A stretch of 6,478 bases of DNA from Spirochaetia bacterium (GCA_003497555.1 DNNS01000019.1:1-6478), one strand, 5' to 3'. Positions 1 through 6,478 are shown, counted from the first letter of the stretch. Numbers and translations are program-made. Notes: generated from the sequence alone by a model not told the origin.

Positions 1-198
1 AAATGCTTGACAACATGGGGCTTTGTTGTTTTATTTACCCAAGAAATAAATTTGCTCCCGCATGCAGACGCGGATAATGCTCGCGTACCGGAATTTCAAA
101 AGCTTTATGATCTACCGTCTGATCATCTTTTATTCACTGCGCTTCAAGAAATGCCATTAAATATATTCCATCGCAGAGAACAAATGTGTATATTATAA
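1..198 (+). other. Open frame reaching the left edge, coding status undecided
   Basis: The plus strand is open from base 1 to a TAA at 196-198, about 65 codons, so it could be the 3' end of a gene entering from the left and converging on the third gene. The translation (for example PEFQKLYDLPSDHLLFTALQ) matches no family I recognise. Its only internal start candidate near the edge is a TTG at position 7 without a ribosome binding site in view. The remaining bases to 241 hold only the hairpin and an A-rich run, so this end of the window has no confirmed gene. Confidence 0.2.
35..157 (-). pseudogene. Possible decayed prepilin-type tail (weak)
   Basis: On the minus strand an ATG at 157 gives seven codons, then a TGA (136-134), then 32 open codons to a TAA at 37-35. 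The end of that stretch reads HYPRLHAGANLFLG. This resembles the R-x-H-x-x-G-A-N-x-x-F-x-D-G-H ending of DUF1559 or H-X9-DG prepilin-like proteins common in Lentisphaerota and Planctomycetota, but here it stops just where the D-G-H would come. It could be a remnant of such a gene, or chance. No ribosome binding site is evident. A plus-strand frame overlaps it and cannot be excluded. Confidence 0.15.
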
Positions 199-200
199 CA
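192..200 (-). promoter_or_regulatory. Extended -10-like sequence pointing left
   Basis: The minus strand reads TGTTATAAT (200-192), an exact TG-N-TATAAT extended -10 element. No good -35 box is found at the right distance: the 215-220 hexamer TATCGC matches only 2 of 6. It would drive transcription toward the left edge, after the end of the three-gene cluster. AT-rich intergenic DNA yields such matches by chance. Confidence 0.25.
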
Positions 201-220
201 TATCGCTGCTGAAGGCGATA
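201..220 (-). terminator. Weak hairpin after the third gene, possible terminator
   Basis: TATCGC (201-206) and GCGATA (215-220) form a perfect 6-bp stem around an 8-base loop, starting 22 bases past the stop codon on the minus strand. What follows on that strand is TGTTATAATATAC rather than a T run, so classical intrinsic termination would be poor. The position suits a 3' end; the structure is weak. Confidence 0.25.
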
Positions 221-241
221 AAAGTTAAAAAAAAATTACTT

Positions 242-1915
242 TTATTTTCCTTCTTCGCCGTGATGCGGACGCAATATTACCGAACTTCTTTCCAGGAATT
301 CGCAAAGTAAATCAGCCTCATCAGTGTTTGATGTTTTTGCCAGACGCGATACCGCGGCATATCTGGCTGCTCGAACGATCTGGCGAAAATTTCCGATAGT
401 ATGATGCAGGGTTCCGCCCATGGTACGCAGTTCCCGGCCGATTATATCGCATTCTTCTTCCTGTTTTTCAGCGTCCATGCCGGAATCAATCAAATTTTCC
501 AGCTTTACTGTACCCGCTAAAAAATCTTCCGGAGTTTTAATTATGAGCTGGTTTGAATTCCATACAACTTGTATATCGGCAAGGAGTCCTTCTATTTCCA
601 GGCTGGAGGAGGATAACTCCGGATTCAGTTTGCTTTTTTTCTGCAGTATTTGCATAGTGTCTGTCTGCCAGTCACGGTAGTTTTTTGCCCGTGCCGTAAC
701 AAAAACCACAAACTCATTCATTTCACGTAAAAGAGTTTTAATTCTTTCCCAATCGCTTTTCTGCTTTTTGTCGGCAAATAATTTTTCAATTTCATCTGTG
801 CCGGAGCATATACCGTGCCCTTGCCAGATATCGTAATTTGTCATCAGCGCAATTTCATCTTCCGTCAACAGCTTTTTCAAGTGCGGCTGCGGCAGCATGT
901 TTTTTATTTCTTCAGGACTTTCGGAAACAGCATCTAAACAATAAACCACCTGCGGCCAATTTTTATCTATCTGCCCCCGCACAGTATTGCCATAAACCAG
1001 CTGACGTAAGAAAACCTGGTTGTCTTTCAAATAACTCGGATAGAAAAAACGGCCGTTTACCTGTTCGTAGCCTTGCCAGATATCTGGTTTTTGGATATAA
1101 AAACTGGGTACCAGTTTGATATGACCTTTTGCCTGCGGATTATAAACCGGTATCGGGATTGACTCATCGATAAAAACAGGATTCCGGGGAAACTGATTTT
1201 TTTGCCTGTAATTAATCAGCCATCTGGCGGTAAAAGGCGGCAGCCAGTCTATCTTTTCAAATTCGTTACCGGCAGGTTTTTCCAAAATTTCCGTCCAGAT
1301 GTTTTTCGCGGCAGGCAGCCCGATCAGAAGACGATTTTTTCCTCTAAACTCTACCCGGCAATATTCACTTTCAATTCCCTGATTTTTTTTCCAACCGTGC
1401 CATACTTTTTCCGCATTTTGCCAGGAATAGGCCAGCATGGCATTTCCTCCATTCAGTAGAAATACTGCCATATGAAACGCGGGAAAAATTCTGCCGTTTT
1501 CTTTATTGGAATTTTCATGGAAAAAAATATAATTGTCGCTCAGAGAATCAGGTATAATCATTACTTTACTCTGAAAGGCAATTGACAAGGAAGTTTCAGT
1601 TTTTACCGGGCTTTCGGCTTCAATATCCAGAAACGGGCTCTGTTCCGGCAAGGTTACTCGTAACATGGTCTGATCGCTATAGGTAATTTTTAAAACAGTG
1701 CCGCGATCTGATTTTTCTTCTGTAATCGACTTAATATCAGCATTGGCGGCTTGCAGTTCGGCAGCAGCGATCACCTTGCCATTGAGCGAATAAGACAATA
1801 CTGCTTTGCCGTCATTAATTTCCAGAGATAGATTATCATTACCTATCCTGTTTATCTCTTTTGCCTGTATATACGAGATAAACAAAAGTATCAATAAGTA
1901 GAATGTTTTCTTCAT
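242..1915 (-). CDS. Secreted protein of unknown function (beta-rich N-terminal half, helical C-terminal half)
   Basis: 557 residues from the ATG at 1915. The frame extends 24 codons further to a GTG at 1987, but the 1915 start is chosen because GGAGAG lies 5-7 bases before it and the protein then opens with a textbook signal peptide (MKKTFYLLILLFISYIQA, cut after A18). I cannot name the family. Residues 20-235 are beta-rich, with few charges clustered and repeated strand-turn patterns (NLSLEINDGKAVLSYSLNG; NRLLIGLPAAKNIWTEI), ending at WLPPFTARWLINYRQ. Residues 240-345 form a middle region with several aromatic motifs (IWQGYEQVNGRFFYPSY). Residues 345-557 are mostly helical, with YDIWQGHGICSGTDEIEKLF at 361-380 and RELRTMGGTLHHTIGNFRQI at 494-513. 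That last motif and the W-P-P-F-x-A-R-W stretch remind me of hypothetical proteins near glycan-degradation genes in Lentisphaerota and Planctomycetota; this is recollection, not a search. No catalytic signature can be assigned. Its place behind two glycan-related genes suggests a role in the same process. Alternatives are an uncharacterised lyase or hydrolase, or a non-enzymatic glycan-binding protein. Confidence 0.85.
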   Translation of the reverse strand: MKKTFYLLILLFISYIQAKEINRIGNDNLSLEINDGKAVLSYSLNGKVIAAAELQAANADIKSITEEKSDRGTVLKITYSDQTMLRVTLPEQSPFLDIEAESPVKTETSLSIAFQSKVMIIPDSLSDNYIFFHENSNKENGRIFPAFHMAVFLLNGGNAMLAYSWQNAEKVWHGWKKNQGIESEYCRVEFRGKNRLLIGLPAAKNIWTEILEKPAGNEFEKIDWLPPFTARWLINYRQKNQFPRNPVFIDESIPIPVYNPQAKGHIKLVPSFYIQKPDIWQGYEQVNGRFFYPSYLKDNQVFLRQLVYGNTVRGQIDKNWPQVVYCLDAVSESPEEIKNMLPQPHLKKLLTEDEIALMTNYDIWQGHGICSGTDEIEKLFADKKQKSDWERIKTLLREMNEFVVFVTARAKNYRDWQTDTMQILQKKSKLNPELSSSSLEIEGLLADIQVVWNSNQLIIKTPEDFLAGTVKLENLIDSGMDAEKQEEECDIIGRELRTMGGTLHHTIGNFRQIVRAARYAAVSRLAKTSNTDEADLLCEFLERSSVILRPHHGEEGK

Positions 1916-1920
1916 TTTTT

Positions 1921-1926
1921 CTCTCC
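1921..1926 (-). promoter_or_regulatory. Ribosome binding site deciding the start of the third gene
   Basis: The minus strand reads GGAGAG, with GGAG at 1926-1923 spaced 7 bases from the ATG at 1915. This is near-ideal spacing. Nothing comparable precedes the upstream in-frame GTG at 1987. This site together with the signal peptide that follows fixes the start. Confidence 0.8.
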
Positions 1927-2025
1927 GCCTAATATAATTGTTTTTATTACCTGGAAACATATTAACTGAAAAATTTTCAAGCTTCACTAATATATTCCTG
2001 CTTTTAAAAAAAATGTGACATAATT

Positions 2026-2055
2026 AATATACGAACTCATAATAATTCCAATCAA
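2026..2055 (-). promoter_or_regulatory. Candidate sigma70-type promoter for the third gene
   Basis: On the minus strand TTGATT (2055-2050, 4 of 6 to the -35 consensus) is followed after 18 bases by TATATT (2031-2026, 5 of 6 to the -10 consensus). Transcription would start near 2018-2020 and leave a leader of about 100 bases before the ATG at 1915. The 222-bp gap makes an independent promoter reasonable. The stretch is AT-rich, so chance matches are common. Confidence 0.4.
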
Positions 2056-2077
2056 TAGTATAGAATATCGCGATTGG
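2048..2077 (-). repeat. Inverted repeat CCAATC/GATTGG over the -35 box
   Basis: CCAATC at 2048-2053 and GATTGG at 2072-2077 form a perfect 6-bp inverted repeat with 18 bases between. A separate 8-bp palindrome, ATCGCGAT, sits at 2067-2074 and overlaps the right arm. The left arm covers the -35 hexamer proposed for the third gene, so the repeat could be an operator. It is not a good terminator for the gene before it, because no T run follows on the minus strand and the loop is long. The geometry is seen; the function is a guess. Confidence 0.3.
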
Positions 2078-2137
2078 TTTATTTTAAAGAATTTGAAATT
2101 TGTTTTGGGGGATTGTTCAGCAAGAATTTCATGATTT

Positions 2138-3322
2138 TCATTTCGCAATTCCCATTTTTATATCTTCGATTTTTTCCGCATATGCCTCTTTCATTAGTTC
2201 TCTCCAGGTAGTATTTTTAAATATAAAATATCCGTATTTTGATAAACGGTGTGTTGATACTTCTCCGCATGGCGGCCAGGCATAATACCAGATGTCATTC
2301 GTGGGCGCGTCATTCATTAGCCGATAGCGCCGGCAGAGATGAACCAGCCATTTTGTATTATCACGTGGAGGACAATTCTGGCCGGATAAATCAAACCGTT
2401 TCAGCGCAGCAAAGGGTATAGCCCATTCTGCAGTCCAGTATTCATCAACATCCGTGGGATCATTAAGCGTGCCTTCAATATGAACTGCAGTCTTTATTCC
2501 TTCACAGTCCCACTCAAAAGCAAGAAAAGACGGTTCAAGATTGTCAATCCCTGTTTCTTCGCGGAAGTTTTTTATTGAATAAGTATACGGCAGCCAGGCG
2601 TCCATCAGGTTATTAACAGGATTTACATGTATTTCAACATAATTTCTGGTATCGCAATCTACATCTGCAAAAAATTTGACAAAGGAACCATTGACTGCCC
2701 CTACATAAAACTGTTCATCCCGGGTAGTAGCAAATGTCCATATTTGCGGATCTTCTACTCTATACCCAAGATAGAGATAATGGTCATCCCAAAGCGCCTT
2801 GCAGGTTGCCGCATAACGTGTTCCCTGCCCGGTGACCAGATCGGAAAAAAGCGGCATGGGCACTGCTTTTTTCCAGGCAAGGTCATCGAGCTTACCGTCG
2901 ATATTGATTTCCCCTTCAGGACGGCAGACATAATAAAAATTTTTCGAATATAAGAGATTTTTAATTTTTGCATAAGCGCTGACAATTTGTTTTTTTAGAT
3001 TTTTTTCTATACAGGTATTGGTTTTATAACTATTATGATTTCTAATTATCAGGGATTCATCTTTTTTCGCAGTGGTTTTAAGTACGGTACGCGGCTCCAG
3101 CATTAGCTGCGCATCAACGACTACGGTAAATTTTTGTCCGTTAGTGTATATTTTACCTTCAGCATTTTCTACGGCGCCTCTTATTACTTCAACTGTAAAT
3201 ATTTCTATTTTTTTTTCTTTATCAGGCGCTTGTTTGTCCTCGGCTAAAAGACCTGAGCTGTTTAAAAATAATAGTAAAAAAATAAAAAAATAGATGCTAT
3301 ATTTTTTTTTGTAATTACTCAT
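2138..3322 (-). CDS. Secreted CBM9-like carbohydrate-binding protein with possible FecR-like N-terminal region
   Basis: 394 residues from the ATG at 3322; a TTG one codon upstream is less likely. Residues 1-27 are a classical signal peptide: KKK, then a hydrophobic run YFFIFLLLFL, and a probable cut after GLLA. Residues about 40-100 are beta-strand-like (EVIRGAVENAEGKIYTNGQ) and resemble a FecR-type domain, but weakly. Residues about 128-370 are a CBM9-like domain: INIDGKLDDLAWKKA at 139-153, ALWDDHYLYLGYRVED at 176-191, FFADVDCDTRNYVEIHVNP at 217-235, AEWAIPFAALK at 298-308, and a closing RLSKYGYFIF. A short charged helix ends the protein. No catalytic motif is visible. Eight cysteines, an even number, would allow disulfides after export. 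CBM9 founders bind sugar chain ends in xylanases, but many CBM9-like domains have no tested ligand. Its start overlaps the stop of the GH20-like gene, so it probably works with that enzyme. Exported location and CBM9 relation are well supported; ligand and FecR assignment are not. Confidence 0.85.
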   Translation of the reverse strand: MSNYKKKYSIYFFIFLLLFLNSSGLLAEDKQAPDKEKKIEIFTVEVIRGAVENAEGKIYTNGQKFTVVVDAQLMLEPRTVLKTTAKKDESLIIRNHNSYKTNTCIEKNLKKQIVSAYAKIKNLLYSKNFYYVCRPEGEINIDGKLDDLAWKKAVPMPLFSDLVTGQGTRYAATCKALWDDHYLYLGYRVEDPQIWTFATTRDEQFYVGAVNGSFVKFFADVDCDTRNYVEIHVNPVNNLMDAWLPYTYSIKNFREETGIDNLEPSFLAFEWDCEGIKTAVHIEGTLNDPTDVDEYWTAEWAIPFAALKRFDLSGQNCPPRDNTKWLVHLCRRYRLMNDAPTNDIWYYAWPPCGEVSTHRLSKYGYFIFKNTTWRELMKEAYAEKIEDIKMGIAK

Positions 3323-6300
3323 CAATTATTCACTTCCCGTCCGGACAAGGCAAACAGCAATACATCAAGATTTATTAAATTATCATGTTTCAGCGTTACT
3401 GATAAAATTTTTTTCTCCGGATGCGGATTGACCCATTCCCATTGGTGCAGGTAAGTCTCCCGGCCTTTGCTGTCTGTAATGACGTATTTGTACCTGCAGT
3501 TAAGCGCATCCCTGAGAATTATATTGTCTTCATATAGTCTGTTGATATTATTATCTATTCTAATATTTATAATTTCCTCTGTTGTATCAGCATATTTGAT
3601 AATATAATTTCCTGCCGGCAGGCCGAAAGGATAAGTTGTGGCTTCGCTCTGTGCTTTTTTGAAGTTTGAATCTTTCCCAATCTCCAGAGCATGAAGAAAG
3701 ATCAGTGCGGAAAAATTACCTTTTATATCTATGATTATCTCCGGTTTTCCATCTTCCGCTATAATGCAGTTTTTATTTTTAATGCCGTAAAGCTGCATAG
3801 GAATAAAACCTATATCCTGAACTCCTTCCGGAACAGGCAGGGGATCCGCCAGCCCTGCATAAAAATCAATTTTCTTTTCCCGGATAAAATCTGCAAACGA
3901 ATAATTCAATTTTACTTTAATATCAATTTGCTGTATTTTATCACTGGCATACGGGTTTTTTTTTACAGCCAGCATCTGAAAAATCGCGGGCATTTTTCCG
4001 TTTTCGTAAAAAATCGTATCGTCGTATATCCTGTCATCCAAAAAATTCCAGGCGATATTTACCTGCATGAGAACCTTGTTTATTCTACTGAAACTGACCG
4101 AGCCGGTGTCAATGGTGTTTCTATACCCAAACATAAAAGCATGTGCTCCAGAACCGCTTAGCTTATTTTTAAAATCTTTATAGCCATTATATCCGATTAC
4201 TCCCATCGACCAGATTTTAAATCCAAATTTTGTTAAATCAAACTGATCGTCATCATTCTGTTTCATTAAAATAATATCCTTAGGCATTTGATCCGTTACT
4301 TTATAAACATCAAACCTCTCGCCATGTTTGGTTGGATCGAGCATATCATAATATATTGCCATTTTGATGTTTTTATCCTTATTTTTCAGAAAATTCCGTA
4401 ATTCCAGATGAAAATCCAGAAAAGCCTGGGCGCGCGTTTTGCCATGCAGTAGTTCATCCCTTGTTTCATTTTCCTTTTTAAAATGCCAGTATTCATCGGA
4501 ACTAGGTGAGATAAAATCAGGTTTCATGGCGTCAATTATTTCTTCCATCGCGCCGAACACTATTTTGTTATGATCGGGGTGTGTTACATCCGACTGATCT
4601 CGCCAGCCCTTTTCCCGCAATTCTGGACAATACCCTGTAAGCCAGTAACCTCCATGACCGCCGACTTCCCATTTAAAACCGGGCTTGACAAAGTTATCTC
4701 TCAGAAAATCAGCTAATATTTTCATATCGTTCATTGTATAAGGCTTATCCGGATTATGCAGTCTTTCGTTTTTTTCATAATTTACCGCGGCGCTGGCATC
4801 CAGTAGGAAGATGTTCATTTTCATATTAATGACATATTTTTCCGCGTATTCCATTAATTCCTGTATGGTATATTTGTCTTTTATTTTCCAGAACTTTTCC
4901 TTAAGACTAGGATGATGCATCAGCACAGGCCTTTCCGTAATATCCGGCCAATCCAGTATTTCTACGCACAATACCGGATTTTTCTTTTCGATTTTCATTG
5001 AATTTTTCAAGGCCTGAATGAACGTGATCCCCGCATAAAAAAGACCAGGTTCATCCTTGCCTGCTAACACCGCTCTATCTGTACTAATTTTAATGTGATA
5101 GCCTTCAGGTTTGAGTTTTTCTTCTTTGTCGCTCCACATAACATTATCCCGTATTACCATAACCAGGCCTTTTTCTTTTTCAATATTCCCGCTTTTCTTT
5201 AGCAGTAATTTTTTTCCTGTATAGCCATAGTATTTCTCTATAAAAATACCGGCTGTTTTCAGCGTTCTTTCCGTGGCCTTGTCTTCGACATATAAGGTAT
5301 CCTGCTGCCCGGCGTAAAAATTATTCGTTCCCCATTTTACCTGTTTTACTTCAGGATGAAATATCCGTGAACCGAACAGATCTCCGGTTTGTATCTGGTT
5401 TTGAAAATTAAATCCCAGCACGCAGGCGCTGCTTTCCTTGTTCTGTATCTGGATATAATGCGTATACAAGCCGTTTCCATTATAAGCATCCTTGATTTCC
5501 AGATTTAATCTTTCACTAGCATTCTGAACGCTGATCTCTTTCGTACTCCTGTATATTTTTCCCTCTCTGTCTACAAGCTTTTGTTTGACAGTATAAGTTC
5601 CGGGCGGAAAATCTTTTATATCTAGAACGAATGAAAAATCCGTTTTTTCTTTTTTTTCATTTTTAAAAATATTCTGGATTGCCATTTTGCCGAGGCCGAA
5701 AGGCTTCTTGTTGAATACCAGCAAACCAAAAGTGGTCGGAACCGGGAAAAATAACGCTTTGCACCAGCTTAAGGTTCTTAGTTTTTCCTCGTTTCTGGTT
5801 TTATAATAGGTCTGGGCGATCTGAAATCCGCAATATCTGTCATCTCTCAAATCTATTTTCAAAACGTTTAACGGAAAAACGGTTTCCGTAACCCATTTAC
5901 TGTTTTTATAGGTAAAACCTTTTTCGTGCTCCATTTTCCAATCCGTCTTAGTAGCGATTTTTCCGGATTTATCGTATTCCCGGACGGAATTAAAAAATAT
6001 GCCCCGGGAATTCAGCGCATACTGGATAAAACAAATATTATTATTTTCTGCACTGAAAAAATATTCTACAGGCTCATCGCCGAATATCCGTTTTACATCT
6101 TCGAATTTAGCATCGGCCCTTGGCTCCGTAGGGAATTCGCTTATGCCGGCTATATATAAATTTTTTACATCATAGATAATTCTGACATTGAAAGGCGATT
6201 TTTCCGCGTTAACCTGATTTTGTTCTTGTAAGTAATAATAATTGTCCAAAAAAGCTGTTTTCCCCCAGGCAGTATCGCTTAAATCGCCGTCTATCTTTAT

Positions 6301-6478
6301 ATTGTTTTCAGTATAAAGAACTTCATAAGTCTTCTTGATCTCCGATATCGGCAAAGATAACAGCGCTGTTTTTTCTTTTGTCTCATCTTTAATAATAATT
6401 GAAATTTTGCTTAAACGAAATTTTAATTCCGAGCCGCCTGTCTGGTTATTTTTAGTATTATAATTTTTAAAAGCGACA
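3322..6478 (-). CDS. GH20-like multidomain glycoside hydrolase with CBM9-like module (5' end cut by window edge)
   Basis: Partial gene: the frame is open to the right edge, giving at least 1051 residues, numbered here from the first complete codon (6475-6477). The TTG at 6354 is codon 42 and not a credible start: it has no ribosome binding site, and coding-like sequence (SELKFRLSKISIIIKD) runs before it. Visible order: the tail of an upstream beta-rich region (1-45); a CBM9-like module (about 55-257) opening with IDGDLSDTAW at 62-71; an Ig-like or other beta region (about 270-430); a GH20 N-terminal-type alpha/beta domain (about 437-491) with EGYHIKIS and AGKDEPGLFYAGITFIQAL; a TIM-barrel-like region (about 505-815) starting VEILDWPDITERP and carrying SPSSDEYW at 658-665; and a C-terminal beta module (about 880-1051) with ALIFLHAL and EWVNPHP. 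In GH20 a neighbouring Asp-Glu pair performs substrate-assisted hydrolysis of beta-N-acetylhexosaminides; D661-E662 fits it, but the usual H-x-G-G before it is replaced. The substrate cannot be read. Export is likely but the signal peptide would lie outside the window. The domain type is fairly sure, the activity is not. Related GH84, GH67 or DUF4838 architectures are alternatives. Confidence 0.85.
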   Translation of the reverse strand, partial: VAFKNYNTKNNQTGGSELKFRLSKISIIIKDETKEKTALLSLPISEIKKTYEVLYTENNIKIDGDLSDTAWGKTAFLDNYYYLQEQNQVNAEKSPFNVRIIYDVKNLYIAGISEFPTEPRADAKFEDVKRIFGDEPVEYFFSAENNNICFIQYALNSRGIFFNSVREYDKSGKIATKTDWKMEHEKGFTYKNSKWVTETVFPLNVLKIDLRDDRYCGFQIAQTYYKTRNEEKLRTLSWCKALFFPVPTTFGLLVFNKKPFGLGKMAIQNIFKNEKKEKTDFSFVLDIKDFPPGTYTVKQKLVDREGKIYRSTKEISVQNASERLNLEIKDAYNGNGLYTHYIQIQNKESSACVLGFNFQNQIQTGDLFGSRIFHPEVKQVKWGTNNFYAGQQDTLYVEDKATERTLKTAGIFIEKYYGYTGKKLLLKKSGNIEKEKGLVMVIRDNVMWSDKEEKLKPEGYHIKISTDRAVLAGKDEPGLFYAGITFIQALKNSMKIEKKNPVLCVEILDWPDITERPVLMHHPSLKEKFWKIKDKYTIQELMEYAEKYVINMKMNIFLLDASAAVNYEKNERLHNPDKPYTMNDMKILADFLRDNFVKPGFKWEVGGHGGYWLTGYCPELREKGWRDQSDVTHPDHNKIVFGAMEEIIDAMKPDFISPSSDEYWHFKKENETRDELLHGKTRAQAFLDFHLELRNFLKNKDKNIKMAIYYDMLDPTKHGERFDVYKVTDQMPKDIILMKQNDDDQFDLTKFGFKIWSMGVIGYNGYKDFKNKLSGSGAHAFMFGYRNTIDTGSVSFSRINKVLMQVNIAWNFLDDRIYDDTIFYENGKMPAIFQMLAVKKNPYASDKIQQIDIKVKLNYSFADFIREKKIDFYAGLADPLPVPEGVQDIGFIPMQLYGIKNKNCIIAEDGKPEIIIDIKGNFSALIFLHALEIGKDSNFKKAQSEATTYPFGLPAGNYIIKYADTTEEIINIRIDNNINRLYEDNIILRDALNCRYKYVITDSKGRETYLHQWEWVNPHPEKKILSVTLKHDNLINLDVLLFALSGREVNN
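3330..3338 (-). promoter_or_regulatory. Ribosome binding site of the CBM9-like gene, inside the end of the GH20-like gene
   Basis: The minus strand reads GGGAAGTGA, matching 7 of 9 bases of the ideal AGGAGGTGA. The GGAAG core ends 10 bases before the ATG at 3322. It lies in the last codons of the upstream gene, and stop and start share a base in TGATG (3324-3320). Ribosomes finishing the first gene can therefore reinitiate directly on the second, which supports the ATG over the adjacent TTG. Confidence 0.6.

Noticed and set aside
7..35. TTGACA at 7-12 with TTTATT 17 bases later, a plus-strand promoter
   Set aside because: The -35 is perfect but the -10 matches only 4 of 6, and no credible plus-strand gene follows; convergent transcription into the third gene would be needed.
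220..243. AAAAGT/ACTTTT inverted repeat around an A-rich run at the end of the third gene
   Set aside because: The stem has a single G-C pair and overlaps the stop codon, and the T run on the minus strand lies in the loop rather than after the stem.
1916..1987. 24-codon N-terminal extension of the third gene from a GTG at 1987
   Set aside because: It has no ribosome binding site and would bury the signal peptide, while the ATG at 1915 has GGAGAG at ideal spacing and begins with that peptide.
2095..2132. AATTTC/GAAATT pairing after the CBM9-like gene as a terminator
   Set aside because: The stem is AT-rich with a loop of more than 20 bases and no T run follows on the minus strand.
2079..2141. 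20-codon minus-strand frame overlapping the stop of the CBM9-like gene in ATGA
   Set aside because: It is very short, has no recognisable content and no ribosome binding site, and the overlap is easily produced by chance.
3691..4161. 156-codon plus-strand frame inside the GH20-like gene
   Set aside because: It lies antisense within well-supported coding sequence, has no family resemblance, and is rich in Phe/Tyr/Ile/Asn as expected of an antisense shadow.

Overview
The window is a moderately AT-rich bacterial stretch in which all three convincing genes lie on the minus strand and read right to left. It looks like part of a glycan-degradation locus. The largest gene encodes a multidomain protein related to glycoside hydrolase family 20 (GH20) with a CBM9-like module. 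The second encodes an exported CBM9-like protein without a catalytic domain. The third encodes an exported protein of a family I cannot name, which resembles hypothetical proteins I associate with glycan-degrading Lentisphaerota and Planctomycetota. Secreted CBM9-rich and GH20-like proteins with a C-terminal beta module ending in W-x-N-P suggest a PVC-group bacterium, most likely Lentisphaerota (Victivallis-like). This is inference from family flavour; there is no rRNA or marker gene to confirm it.

Layout from the transcriptional 5' side (right edge). Positions 6478 to 3322 hold the GH20-like gene. It is cut by the right edge, because its frame stays open to the last base and the TTG at 6354 is an internal Leu codon. 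Its stop overlaps the start of the next gene in TGATG. Positions 3322 to 2138 encode the CBM9-like protein, with a signal peptide and a possible FecR-like N-terminal region. A 222-bp gap (1916-2137) holds a plausible sigma70-type promoter, an inverted repeat over its -35 box and, at the end, a strong ribosome binding site. Positions 1915 to 242 encode the unrecognised secreted protein. The last 241 bp hold no gene I can assert: a 6-bp hairpin, an extended -10-like sequence, a short minus-strand open stretch resembling the tail of a DUF1559-type prepilin, and a competing plus-strand frame open to the left edge.

Working model (inference): the first two genes are translationally coupled and made together. 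The third can be co-transcribed or fired from its own promoter. At least the last two products are exported. The GH20-like protein probably cleaves, or once cleaved, an (amino)sugar-containing glycan, and the CBM9-like protein may help bind it. No mobile element, CRISPR array or RNA gene was seen.
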